A stretch of 45,755 bases of DNA from RGIG7111 sp036839975 (GCA_036839975.1 DAISVU010000012.1:1-45755); one strand, 5' to 3'. Shown: positions 1 through 7,721, counted from the stretch's first letter. Notes: a model not told the origin generated them from the sequence alone. Translations and numbers: made by a program.

Positions 1-36
1 TGCCGGAAATGCCTGAAACAACAGGCTATACCGGCA
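1..36 (-). terminator. Hairpin downstream of the truncated permease
   Basis: A two-part inverted repeat: outer arms TGCCGG/CCGGCA and inner arms GCCTG/CAGGC around a 6-nt loop, separated by 4-nt internal loops. It lies 45 bases past the stop of the minus-strand permease fragment. The window edge hides any U-tract, so calling it a terminator is an inference; it could also be the edge of a repeat. Confidence 0.35.
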
Positions 37-81
37 TATAAGAACTTTTGAAAAGTTAGTTAAAAATCATATTAGAGTTTC

Positions 82-675
82 CTATAGAAATAAATACAAA
101 AAGTTAAACATTGCTCCCATGAAAAACGCCAACAAAAATACGCCTACTGATATAATATCAAACCAATCTATCTGTCTTTTTACATTTTGTTTTTCGATTA
201 ATTCTAAATCCTTTACCCCCGCATTATATTTCATTTGAAAATCTAAAAGTCCTTCATTCAAATATAGTCTCAGTTTTTTTGCCATGTCGCTATTATAATT
301 ATTAAAATAGTATTGCATTTTTCCCTCACTATTTTTATCAATATCCTTAGAAAAATCCTTATTGATAACAATTATTCCGGCTACTTTATCCTTTTTATAT
401 AGCTCAAACGCTTTATCATAGCTAACTTTTTCCTTTTGAAAATATGGATTGTTACCCAATGGAGATATTTGACTGAAGATACAAGTTTCAATTTTTTCAC
501 TATACCTCCCACTGTCATTATTCACACAAGCGATTTTCAAAGATGTAAAATTCCCCAATGTTAGAAAAAATACTAATAGTATTATCGTCGGTGCAATTAT
601 ACCGGCCATTAACGATTTAGGCTCACTCTTTAATAAAATTAATAATTTTTTTAATTCTAATCTAAAGATTTTCAT
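82..675 (-). CDS. ABC-2 type permease, C-terminally truncated
   Basis: 197 residues, resembling the N-terminal half of an ABC-2/CcmB-like drug-efflux permease. A cytoplasmic start is followed by one membrane helix (about residues 22-42), an extracytoplasmic domain of about 125 residues and the start of a second helix, where the protein ends. Family members are usually 350-400 residues with six helices, like the 357-residue neighbour, so four helices are missing. The ATG overlaps the TGA of the upstream permease by one base and has a GGAGA site 10 nt upstream. It is the last gene of the ATPase-permease-permease operon. I see no obvious frame continuing the protein in the 81 bases left of the stop, so truncation by deletion or rearrangement is likely. 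Whether the product still pairs with the intact permease is unknown. Confidence 0.7.
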   Translation of the reverse strand: MKIFRLELKKLLILLKSEPKSLMAGIIAPTIILLVFFLTLGNFTSLKIACVNNDSGRYSEKIETCIFSQISPLGNNPYFQKEKVSYDKAFELYKKDKVAGIIVINKDFSKDIDKNSEGKMQYYFNNYNSDMAKKLRLYLNEGLLDFQMKYNAGVKDLELIEKQNVKRQIDWFDIISVGVFLLAFFMGAMFNFLYLFL

Positions 676-1751
676 CAGAACAGAATCTCCTTTCTACACC
701 ACTTATTAAATAAAATGCTTAGCAATAAGAAGCTTACTGCAGCAAAGCTGCATAAAATTAGAATATAATTCATTAATTCTACATTACCTTTAAAATATAT
801 CCATCGTAATAATTCAAGAATATATGTGACCGGATTGATTTTTCCTAAATACTGCGTTATATCACCAAAATATAAAAGAGAACCAAAACCGCCTCCGCCA
901 ATCCACAAGGTTAATGCCAGTATCATCGACATTAGAAAAGATGTAATAGTAGATCTAACATAATGTCCAATCAGCATTCCGATAAAAATAAATATTATTG
1001 ATGAAATTACTACCGTTAACAACAGTATTCCAACTTTGTTTGGAATGCATTTGTAAATCAAATAATAAATAATTGCAAATATCCCGCTTGAAAGGAAGCT
1101 TTTAATTATAGATACAATACATTTTGCAACAATAATATTGCTTTTTGATTTTGGGGATAACTTGATAAATATATTTGTTCTGTCTTCCCATTCATAAGTC
1201 ATAGAAAGCATTCCAAATAACAATCCTGACAAAGCTATTCCAAAGGCAAATACACTGACGCCAAAGGCACTATCCCAAGGAATGTCTTTTTGATATCTAG
1301 GTATCTCTTCTGCGCTAATTTTATAATTTTGGCTTTTATTTATATATTCTAATACCGCCCCATGAAGTCGATTCCTATAGTTTTTTGTCATATTCGCATT
1401 TGCATCATTAATAAAAAAAAACAGCTTTCCGGAAACTTTACTTCTTTCCGTTTTCAATTCTCTTGCTATTTCCAGGATATTGTCATTTGCATTTCGAATT
1501 TCTTTTTCATTATTTATTCCATTTACCTCAAAATAATTTTCTCCAAATGGAGACTTATAATTTTCCAACTGTTTTTGAAAGTCAATTCCGGAATTTGGAG
1601 AATAAACTTTTAATGGGAAAGTTATGCCTTCAGATAGCATCAATGTAAAAGCAAAAACAAAGAGCAAAGGGGAGATGACAGATACAAGATGAAATGAAAT
1701 ATTTTCTTTACTACATACTATCTCTTTTTTTATCATATATGCTATTCTCAT
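675..1751 (-). CDS. ABC-2 type transporter permease
   Basis: Membrane subunit of an ABC exporter, full length (about 357 aa). One N-terminal helix (about residues 20-40), an extracytoplasmic domain of about 130 residues, then five helices in the C-terminal half, as in ABC-2 membrane proteins of drug and bacteriocin exporters. I place the start at ATG 1751 because AAGGAAGTG lies just upstream; an in-frame ATG at 1775 directly after the ATPase stop lacks such a site. It sits between the ATPase and the truncated permease and is translated in series with them. The substrate cannot be read from sequence; the divergent TetR regulator suggests a drug or other toxic small molecule. Confidence 0.85.
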   Translation of the reverse strand: MRIAYMIKKEIVCSKENISFHLVSVISPLLFVFAFTLMLSEGITFPLKVYSPNSGIDFQKQLENYKSPFGENYFEVNGINNEKEIRNANDNILEIARELKTERSKVSGKLFFFINDANANMTKNYRNRLHGAVLEYINKSQNYKISAEEIPRYQKDIPWDSAFGVSVFAFGIALSGLLFGMLSMTYEWEDRTNIFIKLSPKSKSNIIVAKCIVSIIKSFLSSGIFAIIYYLIYKCIPNKVGILLLTVVISSIIFIFIGMLIGHYVRSTITSFLMSMILALTLWIGGGGFGSLLYFGDITQYLGKINPVTYILELLRWIYFKGNVELMNYILILCSFAAVSFLLLSILFNKWCRKEILF

Positions 1752-1775
1752 TTCGTTCACTTCCTTTTCAAACAT

Positions 1776-2702
1776 TTAATTTCTTAAACTTCTACCTGTT
1801 TTTGCAAGGAATATGTCATCCAATGTGGGTTTTCTATGTTCTATTCCCTCAATTTTCGAATATGGTTTTATCAACTCAATTATCTCCAAAATATCTTTGG
1901 ATTCTTTTTTCGCATCGATTAATATCTCGTCACATTCTCCTGTTGAATACTCATTAAAAATTTCTTGCAATTTTTCATTTTTTATCACTTCTTCAGTTTT
2001 TATTACTATGATTTCTTTGCCGTGCTCATTTTTCAGATCATCCAAACTTCCTTGACAAAGTTTGACTCCCTTATCAATAATTATCACCTCATCACCTAAA
2101 AATTCTGCTTCTGACATCACATTTGTTGTTACCAGAATTGTCTTATTTTGGTTTCTAAGTTCTTTAATATATTCCCAAATTCTATGTGTGCCTTGAACAT
2201 CAACACCTAATGGTGGTTCGTCCAGCAATAAAATTTTAGGATCCGTCAACAATGCTCTTCCGATTGAAAGTCGTCTTTTCATTCCGCCGGAATAAGTCTT
2301 CACCGGTTCATCTGCACGTTCTGTCAACTCAACTAATTTAAGCAGCTCATTAATTTTCCCTTCAATATCATTCAGGTCACTTAAATACAGTGCAGCATAC
2401 AATCTCAAATTATCTCTTGCAGAAAACTCAGGGTAAAGAGATGTTTCTTGAGGAACATAGCCTATCAATCTGCGAACTTCTTTATAATCCGATATGGGAT
2501 TATATTCAAATACTGATATTTTCCCTTCATCAGGTCTATACAGTCCTGTTATTAAATTCATCAATGTAGTTTTACCTGAACCGTTCGGGCCGATAATTGC
2601 GTATATTTTTCCTTTTGACAAATTTAGTGTTAAATTATCAATTCGATTTACACCACCCATTTTTTTATTAACATTTTTGAATTCAACAGAATATTTTTCC
2701 AT
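1776..2702 (-). CDS. ABC transporter ATP-binding protein
   Basis: Energising subunit of the ABC-2 exporter encoded downstream. Walker A GPNGSGKTT (about residue 38), Q-loop in VPQETSLYPEF, signature SGGMKRR and Walker B ILLLDEPPLGVD are all present; DEPP replaces the more usual DEPT/DEPN. The roughly 100-residue C-terminal extension after the nucleotide-binding domain is typical of drug-resistance ATPases (CcmA/DrrA type). The start at ATG 2702 is supported by GAGGAGG 6 nt upstream; an upstream in-frame ATG at 2735 has no such site. First gene of a three-gene operon divergent from a TetR gene. AT-rich codon use unlike the pyr and hyp genes hints at acquisition. Confidence 0.93.
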   Translation of the reverse strand: MEKYSVEFKNVNKKMGGVNRIDNLTLNLSKGKIYAIIGPNGSGKTTLMNLITGLYRPDEGKISVFEYNPISDYKEVRRLIGYVPQETSLYPEFSARDNLRLYAALYLSDLNDIEGKINELLKLVELTERADEPVKTYSGGMKRRLSIGRALLTDPKILLLDEPPLGVDVQGTHRIWEYIKELRNQNKTILVTTNVMSEAEFLGDEVIIIDKGVKLCQGSLDDLKNEHGKEIIVIKTEEVIKNEKLQEIFNEYSTGECDEILIDAKKESKDILEIIELIKPYSKIEGIEHRKPTLDDIFLAKTGRSLRN

Positions 2703-2718
2703 AAACGACCTCCTCGGA

Positions 2719-2748
2719 TTGTAACCATCCAACATGTTGTTGTATAAT
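2719..2748 (+). promoter_or_regulatory. Candidate sigma-A promoter of the tetR gene
   Basis: TTGTAA at 2719-2724 and TATAAT at 2743-2748 with an 18-bp spacer, reading toward the TetR gene. The start of transcription would fall about 60 bases before its ATG, so the 2780-2791 palindrome would lie in the early transcribed region. The match is by eye. Confidence 0.5.
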
Positions 2749-2779
2749 AGATCATATTAGAATGCTATATTCATCAACC

Positions 2780-2791
2780 GACAAATTTGTC
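2780..2791. promoter_or_regulatory. Perfect palindrome GACAAATTTGTC, candidate TetR operator
   Basis: A perfect 12-bp palindrome in the 115-bp gap between the divergent ABC operon and tetR gene. On the minus strand it overlaps the region where a -35 element of the ABC operon would lie. TetR dimers bind short palindromes in such gaps, so this is the natural operator candidate; that role is inferred. Confidence 0.55.
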
Positions 2792-2817
2792 ATAAATGTT
2801 GCATTGTGAGGTCTATC

Positions 2818-3396
2818 ATGAAAAAACAACCGAAAATTACGGAGAAAACGCAAAAAAATCTTATTGATGCCTTTTTATCATTGAATAAAGAACAAGAAAT
2901 ACAAAAGATCACTATTAATAACATTTGTAAATTAGCAAATTATAATCGTTCAACTTTCTATCAATATTTTTCTGATATTTATGAACTCAGAAACTTCATT
3001 GAAAACAGCCTGTTAAATAATTTAAATGCATTATTGAAAACCTATTTAAATAAAATGCTTAGTGAAAATTATTTGAATTACTTTTTAGACTTTTATAGTA
3101 AAAATGCTGAAGCCTTTTTAACTTTACTTGGTAGAAACGGAAACCCTGCATTTTATAAAAAAATAAAAGATAGTATAAAGCCCACTATCTTTTCAGCTTT
3201 CTCTATTGACAGTTCTATTATCGAATGCGGCTACATAGTGGAATTCACCATGTCCGCCATGATAAATACGATTACATACTGGTTTGAAAACGAAAAAAAT
3301 CTTAGCAAACAACAATTGTCACAATTATTATACTCAATAATATCAGATAGTATTATACCTTTACTCAAAAAACGTTCCATTCCGGCCTATCAGTAA
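2818..3396 (+). CDS. TetR/AcrR family transcriptional regulator
   Basis: About 192 residues, normal for TetR proteins. The N-terminal helix-turn-helix (roughly residues 25-50) carries the family hallmark NRSTFYQYF, where the recognition helix meets the conserved FYxYF. The C-terminal ligand domain is helical and divergent, resembling the C-terminal group found with drug exporters. ATG 2818 is chosen over GTG 2806 because GTGAGG sits 6 nt before it. It is divergent from the ABC operon and probably represses it, perhaps with autoregulation through the 2780-2791 palindrome. The ligand is unknown. Confidence 0.88.
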   Translation: MKKQPKITEKTQKNLIDAFLSLNKEQEIQKITINNICKLANYNRSTFYQYFSDIYELRNFIENSLLNNLNALLKTYLNKMLSENYLNYFLDFYSKNAEAFLTLLGRNGNPAFYKKIKDSIKPTIFSAFSIDSSIIECGYIVEFTMSAMINTITYWFENEKNLSKQQLSQLLYSIISDSIIPLLKKRSIPAYQ

Positions 3397-3436
3397 CAAA
3401 TAAATTATCTATAAATGTACCGGCTCTAAAATTCAT

Positions 3437-3965
3437 AGCCTCTGTTTATCTTTCCATGGTAGGCTTTCACCCAAACAACTTTTTTCAATCCAATATTTTT
3501 TATCCCTTTCATATCTTCCTTCTTCATTCAATCAGTGCTGATTGAATGTAATATGTCTGTCTATCGTCTTTGGCTACGAAATCCACCTGAATCTGCCCCC
3601 TTATGTAAGTCCAACTCCATCGGATTACTTTACCTGGCATTGACATCTTCATCCAATGATAGACAGATGATATAGTCATATAGTCATATTTTGCCTCCGG
3701 TGTATTGCAGAGGAACGATCCGGACATACCGTCTTCGGTCAGATAACGGTTGAAAGCTGCATACTGATCCGAAAGCTCCTAATATTGAATGAATTCGGCG
3801 AATGAAAACGGATAGACTTCAAATTCAAAGGTTCTGCCGGTAAACAATGTTGCAAGGTCGAAGCTGAGCAGAAATGCGTTGGAGCCGGTGATGGTGATAT
3901 AAATATCATACTTCGCTCCGGTCTCCGGCATGGAAACTGTTGATGGCTTTTTCAATCAATTTCAT
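3437..3965 (-). pseudogene. Degraded ATP-binding protein (AAA_14/DUF4143 family) remnant
   Basis: Minus-strand translation gives pieces of the DUF4143-type ATPase family: a segment with YITITGSNAFLLSFDLAT and TGRTFEFEVYPFSFAEF, then an in-frame TAG at 3779-3781, then YAAFNRYLTEDGMSGSF. After that the middle of the protein is missing and the frame jumps to the C-terminal nuclease-like part (IQVDFVAKDDRQTYYIQSAL). The N-terminal P-loop half is absent. The last codons fall in a 22-bp palindrome, after which a further C-terminal-like stretch (LKKVVWVKAYHG) continues. At least one nonsense codon, a large internal deletion and N-terminal loss make this non-functional. An intact relative of the same family is at 5340-6698. 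Confidence 0.75.
3526..3547. repeat. Near-perfect palindrome at the broken 3' end of the pseudogene
   Basis: ATTCAATCAG and its exact reverse complement CTGATTGAAT separated by two bases. It lies where the ATPase family normally continues after QSAL and creates the stop. It may be the scar of a template-switch mutation. Confidence 0.6.
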
Positions 3966-4049
3966 GGCATTTCCCTCCGTTGTTCATAGAATACTATTTC
4001 TATTTCGCAAAATTAAACAAATATCAAAAATGCGAAACAGAATGTTTGA

Positions 4050-4092
4050 CAAAAACCCGTCCCGGGAGTGTTCCGAGACAGGTTCGTTTTTT
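4050..4092. terminator. Bidirectional terminator-like hairpin
   Basis: Arms 4054-4067 and 4071-4084 pair over 14 positions with two mismatches around a GTG loop. A T-run follows on the plus strand (4086-4092) and a run of As precedes on the left, so either strand could terminate. No plus-strand gene ends nearby except tetR, about 650 bases upstream; on the minus strand it would be a second terminator after the fic gene. Confidence 0.55.
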
Positions 4093-4136
4093 ATTTGAAA
4101 TTCCTAAACCCCTTGAAATCAAGGCTTTTAAGCAAT

Positions 4137-4174
4137 AAAAAAGGCAGCATATTTTTCTATCAAAATATGCTGCC
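4137..4174 (-). terminator. Strong rho-independent terminator after fic
   Basis: A perfect 13-bp stem (4143-4155 with 4162-4174) with a 6-nt loop; on the minus strand the stem is followed by six Ts. It lies about 120 bases past the original stop of the fic frame (4296) and most simply ends that transcript. Confidence 0.8.
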
Positions 4175-4295
4175 TTTTATGGTAGAGATGACGATACTCT
4201 CTTTGTCCAAGCCCTGGAATGACTGGATTGCAGCGATTCAGGGGCTAATTGTCTGACCGTTTGTCTGATCAAGCGCAAGTCCGCATGCGTCTGTA

Positions 4296-4463
4296 TCAGT
4301 CTTCTATTTCCTCATAGTAATAAAAATAATCGATTCCTTTCAGGAACACTTCCATGTCATTTGTTTTGTCCGACAAGGCACCCTCGATCATCCGTCTGAT
4401 CGGCACCGGATCTGTCGGGCTTGCCTCCATCGCCTTTAGATAGTCTTTTTTATCAATCTGCTG
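4296..4463 (-). other. Displaced C-terminal 55 codons of the fic gene
   Basis: Directly after the TGA at 4464-4466 the same reading frame stays open for 55 codons to a second TGA at 4296-4298. It reads QQIDKKDYLKAM and later VFLKGIDYFYYYEEIED, which looks like the normal C-terminal tail of BRO-N/Fic proteins. The interrupting TGA sits where I recall Trp in the family (CVDW). This is most simply a TGG-to-TGA nonsense mutation, or a sequencing error. Confidence 0.7.
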
Positions 4464-5156
4464 TCAGTCCACACAAAGACCCAACCTTTCCTTCAGCATC
4501 ATATCCAGCCATATCCTTGTCGCACGCCCATTGCCTTCCATGAAAGGATGCACGATATTCATTTCAATATATTTATCAATGATCTCCCGCACAGAGGTTT
4601 CCGGCATATTGTCGATCTTTGGCAGGATCTCATCAAAGAACATGCAGTTTGCAAAGCTGAAACAGCCTTTGGATATACTATTCATACGGATCTTTCCGGC
4701 GAAATCATAGAGCCCATCAAACAGAAAGCCATGTATCTGCTGCAGTCCCTTGATCGTTCCGACTTCTATAGAATCAAGAATGGAATTTTCATAGAGCTCA
4801 TACGCTTTTCTCCTGCTCTGCTCATCAATAGGATCCGACATGCCCTTGAGGCAGTCACCAAAACCACGTCTTGCTTTACCCGGAAGAAGGATCACCAAAT
4901 TCCGTATGCCATCTTCATTCAGACAGTCCATGACGTATTGCTTGCCATCTGTGGCTGTGAATTTCAGTTGTCTACAAAATGTAACGATCTCGGGATTTCG
5001 GCGTTTGAAAGCATTCCAATACACTCTGACATTCCTGCTTGATATAAGTGCCCCTATCAGATCCGCTGCGACATACCACCACTGTGACGCGTCATCGTCC
5101 CATCTTGCCCGGACTTTATTCTTATTAAAAAATCTGATTGACGTCTTAGCCTTCAT
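4464..5156 (-). CDS. BRO-N/Fic domain protein, interrupted by in-frame TGA
   Basis: 230 residues to the first stop. Residues about 5-90 resemble a BRO-N-like DNA-binding domain (RWDDDASQWWYVAADLIGA), fused to a Fic domain from about 115 on. The Fic active-site motif HPFMEGNGR is intact at 203-211, with TIKGLQQIHGFLF and GLYDFAGKIR before it. Fic enzymes transfer AMP or related groups to target proteins and are often toxins or phage-defence effectors; the target here is unknown. ATG 5156 has CGGAGG about 10 nt upstream. The frame continues 55 codons past the TGA, so the expected product is about 286 residues; the catalytic loop is made either way, but the C-terminal tail is lost. It stands alone between two hairpins. 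Confidence 0.8.
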   Translation of the reverse strand: MKAKTSIRFFNKNKVRARWDDDASQWWYVAADLIGALISSRNVRVYWNAFKRRNPEIVTFCRQLKFTATDGKQYVMDCLNEDGIRNLVILLPGKARRGFGDCLKGMSDPIDEQSRRKAYELYENSILDSIEVGTIKGLQQIHGFLFDGLYDFAGKIRMNSISKGCFSFANCMFFDEILPKIDNMPETSVREIIDKYIEMNIVHPFMEGNGRATRIWLDMMLKERLGLCVD

Positions 5157-5183
5157 CTTTGTTGATCCTCCGGAATTATTTTA

Positions 5184-5228
5184 GCAAAAGAGCGCCCAGT
5201 TGTCTACAAACTGTAAACAGCTGGACGC
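5184..5228 (-). terminator. Long hairpin beside the ssrA-like fragment
   Basis: A 17-position stem with two mismatches and a 3-nt loop (5192-5228), followed on the minus strand by TCTTTTG. It lies between the DUF4143 ATPase and fic, and just beyond the tmRNA-like 3' end at 5235-5268. The native tmRNA is likewise followed by a hairpin, so this may be the terminator carried with the displaced 3' end. Confidence 0.55.
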
Positions 5229-5234
5229 CTTAAA

Positions 5235-5268
5235 TGGTGGAGATGGCGGAATACGAACCTACGTCCGA
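5235..5268 (-). other. Diverged copy of the tmRNA 3' end (candidate att site)
   Basis: Compared with the native tmRNA 3' end at 13312-13345, 27 of 34 positions match in the same orientation. The first 14 bases (TGGTGGAGATGGCG, the reverse complement of the CCA end and acceptor stem) are identical, and CGAAC and CGTCCGA are shared. Elements that integrate into ssrA leave such a direct repeat at their far end. The rest of tmRNA is absent here, so this is not a second functional gene. Confidence 0.6.
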
Positions 5269-5304
5269 CATTGCAATCACTGGGCTCTAGAAATGATCCT
5301 TCAA

Positions 5305-5329
5305 AAATCCCATTATTACCCCCTTATTT
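5305..5329. repeat. C-rich site shared with the other island end
   Basis: Matches the site at 13154-13179 at roughly 21 of 25 aligned positions (AAATCCC, TTATT and CCCCTTAT blocks). Each lies just inside one proposed island end, as arm-type integrase sites would. The similarity is visible; the role is inferred. Confidence 0.4.
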
Positions 5330-5339
5330 TTTTGCATAC

Positions 5340-6698
5340 CTACAAGCAGAATGTCATATATGCAGGAATGCAAACAACATCGTTCTTTACGGCTAAATTT
5401 TTGGGATGAATAATATATGCAGTATCAATTCGTTTTCCATATTTCTTAATGAACTTCTCAAGCGATTTTGTCTGGTAGCGCTTGCCAGACTTCACTTCGA
5501 TTGGAATAATCTTGGCTTTTGTCTTTCCGCCGCTGGAAAGCATAAAATCGATCTCTATGTCATTTCTGTGCTTATCCGGATTATATTCTGTGTAATAGAA
5601 TAGTCTGTGCCCATTTGCAATTAGCATCTGTGCAATTAAATTCTCGTAAAGCATCCCCTTATTGATTTCCAACTTATCATTAAGGATTTGCTTGTATACT
5701 TCATCTTCAAGCAACTGATTTTCGTCAAAGGCATGACTAACAAGTAGCCCAGTATCACCAAGATAACATTTAATGTATGTCCTATCTTCTGTTAGCGATA
5801 AAACAACATTTGGGTCACTAGACTTTACACATTCATTTACAATCATCGAATCTGCAAGCCAGAAGAAAGCATTCTCCATTTGCTCAGTCGAAGAGTCTGT
5901 TGAAATGTTACTCATTCTCACACGCTTTTCGTGTTTGGAGAGTAATCCAGGAATCTGATCGAATACCTTTATCACCTTGCTCCTGTAACCGGATTCAATC
6001 TTCCCCATATCATTTCTGTAAAGCGCTAGGATATCTCTTTTCTTTTCATCTACCGGCTCAAACTTTTTCTTGTATTCGATAAAGGCCGCTACGCTTTGTG
6101 GCATACCCCCGATTAACATATACTGCTTAAACATGAGCATAGCTTTGTCGTGTAGCTCTCTCTCCAAGTGTTGAATTTTTATATAGCACTGGCGTATATA
6201 ATCGACCAGCAGCTCTTCTCCCAAAGCTTCGCAAAATTCTTCAAAATCCATTGGATACATCTTAACAGCGTGTTCTTCGGAAGGAATCAAAATGTCCTTT
6301 ACGTTATCTCTGATTGAAATCAATGAGCCAGTTTCAACATAGTCATATCTGCCGTCAGCAACAAGATGCTTAATAGCTTCTCTTGCTTTTGGACAAAGCT
6401 GAACTTCATCAAACACAATTAAGGACTCACGTTCATGTAGCGCAACGCCATACTGTGTACTCAGCAACATAAATAGAGTATCCAAATCATTAATATGCTT
6501 TGAGAAGTATCCCTTCACCTCATCCGATGCTTTTGAAAAATCAATAACAAGATTACTCCGATACTCTTTTTCGGCAAATTGCATCACCGCAGTCGTCTTT
6601 CCGATTCGTCGTGCCCCTTCTATCAATAGAGCAGTTTTTCCATTTTGTTTGCATTTCCAATCGATCAATTGATCATATATTTTACGTCTAAAAATCAT
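5340..6698 (-). CDS. ATP-binding protein, AAA_14/DUF4143 family
   Basis: 452 residues, full length for this widespread family. An N-terminal AAA domain has P-loop GARRIGKTT (about residue 27-35) and Walker B LIVFDEVQ (about 92-99), followed by VETGSLISI, the expected sensor-like stretch. A winged-helix-like middle leads into the C-terminal DUF4143 part with the PD-(D/E)XK-like motif: EIDFMLS followed by IIPIEVKSGK. The family is common in genomic islands of anaerobes; its job is not firmly known, though toxin/defence-type and DNA-related roles have been suggested. AAAGGA lies about 10 nt before the ATG. It is the first complete gene inside the left island end, and a degraded paralogue lies at 3437-3965. 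Confidence 0.9.
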   Translation of the reverse strand: MIFRRKIYDQLIDWKCKQNGKTALLIEGARRIGKTTAVMQFAEKEYRSNLVIDFSKASDEVKGYFSKHINDLDTLFMLLSTQYGVALHERESLIVFDEVQLCPKAREAIKHLVADGRYDYVETGSLISIRDNVKDILIPSEEHAVKMYPMDFEEFCEALGEELLVDYIRQCYIKIQHLERELHDKAMLMFKQYMLIGGMPQSVAAFIEYKKKFEPVDEKKRDILALYRNDMGKIESGYRSKVIKVFDQIPGLLSKHEKRVRMSNISTDSSTEQMENAFFWLADSMIVNECVKSSDPNVVLSLTEDRTYIKCYLGDTGLLVSHAFDENQLLEDEVYKQILNDKLEINKGMLYENLIAQMLIANGHRLFYYTEYNPDKHRNDIEIDFMLSSGGKTKAKIIPIEVKSGKRYQTKSLEKFIKKYGKRIDTAYIIHPKNLAVKNDVVCIPAYMTFCL

Positions 6699-7034
6699 AT
6701 CCTCTAGTTCCTTTCACAATATATAATACAAGGTGCAAAGAAAAAGCGCAATCTAAATTATGCTGAATATACAAAAAAACGCATTTGGGTATCGATGCAA
6801 ATCGTCGCATAACGCATGTAATTAAGTAGTTTTAGTGAATGGATACAGCAAATCCGACTAGCAATAATCTTTATTTGGCTATTCAGGGTACTGTTTTTTT
6901 GATTTTTATGTTTTATGCCCCTTTAACCTGCATTTGCGTCAATGCCATCAGAGCATCACCAACTTTCGTACTAATATAACATATTGTTTTGGTACAAAAG
7001 TATAGGCATTGCTTCGTTATTCTTTCTCCTTCTG
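6699..7034. other. 336-bp gap without an intact gene
   Basis: No convincing gene. Minus-strand reading at about 6920-6980 gives a short open end, VGDALMALTQMQVKGA followed by TAA, which looks like the tail of a lost gene but was not identified. The rest is AT-rich with no clear hairpin or repeat. Confidence 0.4.
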
Positions 7035-7319
7035 TTACAAAGAGCGAGGACAACAACATCCATTTTGCTTCTCCCACATTCTTCTAAATTTGCCTGTTAG
7101 CTTTTTCATTCCCTGCTTGAACTTTATTTCATTAAAATATTCTATATCAAAGAATGGGTTTGCATTTTCTCGAACCTTAATGTGTCGCACAACCGTTGTG
7201 TGGTCTACTCGTATCAGTTCCTTATCTTCTGTACAGAAAACCCAGTTTCTATTTCCTTTTCGGTGCCAATATTTTGTAGAAAACCACCATCTTCCTTTGT
7301 GAAGATGTCTGTGTTTTGC
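7035..7319 (-). pseudogene. Group II intron reverse transcriptase/maturase, C-terminal remnant
   Basis: 94 codons reading AKHRHLHKGRWWFSTKYW, then WVFCTEDKELIRVDHTTVVR, then FDIEYFNEIKFKQGMKKLTG and RRMWEKQNGCC before a TAA. This pattern matches the maturase (domain X) to HNH-endonuclease transition of group II intron-encoded proteins. The reverse transcriptase domain and the rest of the HNH domain are missing. The frame is continuous with the primase-like ORF upstream apart from a TGA at 7320-7322, possibly another Trp-to-stop change. Non-functional remnant. Confidence 0.65.
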
Positions 7320-7478
7320 TCATCCATTTCCCGTTTGAAATCTTGAGACTATCATGCTGGCGAGTGCAATAGGTATTCCCATACACATGAAGTAGTTCTC
7401 CGGATCTCGCACTTTCAGAAATGTTAACAGGTCCATTTTCCTTGCCTTTGCAATATCTTCCTTGTTGAAATATGGCAT
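7320..7478 (-). pseudogene. Primase/CHC2-like small ORF broken by the intron remnant
   Basis: 52 codons with an excellent AGGAGG site 7 nt before the ATG. The start, MPYFNKEDIAKARKMDLLTF, resembles the N-terminus of the zinc-finger/TOPRIM (DUF3991-type) mobilisation proteins of Tn916-like elements. After LLTFLK the sequence changes to GTGCG and onwards; GTGCG is the typical 5' end of group II introns (7408-7412 on the minus strand). The host gene therefore looks interrupted there, with the remaining residues intron-derived. The family match rests on about 20 residues, so it is tentative. Confidence 0.5.
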
Positions 7479-7619
7479 CTTGTTTCCTCCTCGTCTGTTT
7501 TAAGCCGGCGATTAAAGGCGGCTCTTTTGTTGTGCCTATCTTTCTTAAACAATCTTTTTTGTTTTCTTCTCAAAAAGTGCTTGACTTTTTATTAGTAGGC
7601 TTTCTTTGCAATATAAATA

Positions 7620-7639
7620 GCGGAGAAGTTAATCTCCGC
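7620..7639. repeat. Inverted repeat GCGGAGA/TCTCCGC
   Basis: A perfect 7-bp stem with a 6-nt loop in the gap between the anti-sigma gene and the primase-like ORF. No T-run on either side, so a simple terminator is not supported. Confidence 0.4.
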
Positions 7640-7721
7640 CATGTAATTTTCTATTAAACTAGTAGCGCCTTCGTTGCTATTTGTAAATTCAATATGACTA
7701 AATTGCCTCCAAGACATTATG

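Noticed and set aside
4180..4199. Third copy of the tmRNA 3' end beside the 4137-4174 terminator
   Set aside because: About 16 of 20 bases match (TGGTAGAGATGACG) but similarity ends there, and the terminator is explained by the fic gene. Too weak to claim tandem islands.
4464..4466. Selenocysteine codon or UGA-as-Trp code
   Set aside because: Several other genes here (for example parA, 11278) end in TGA, no SECIS-like element was recognised, and nearby genes are also broken; nonsense mutation is simpler.
4548..5042. Plus-strand ORF of 164 codons
   Set aside because: Antisense shadow of the fic gene, whose motifs are clear.
7009..7302. Plus-strand ORF of 97 codons
   Set aside because: Antisense to the recognisable reverse-transcriptase remnant; no ribosome site or family look.
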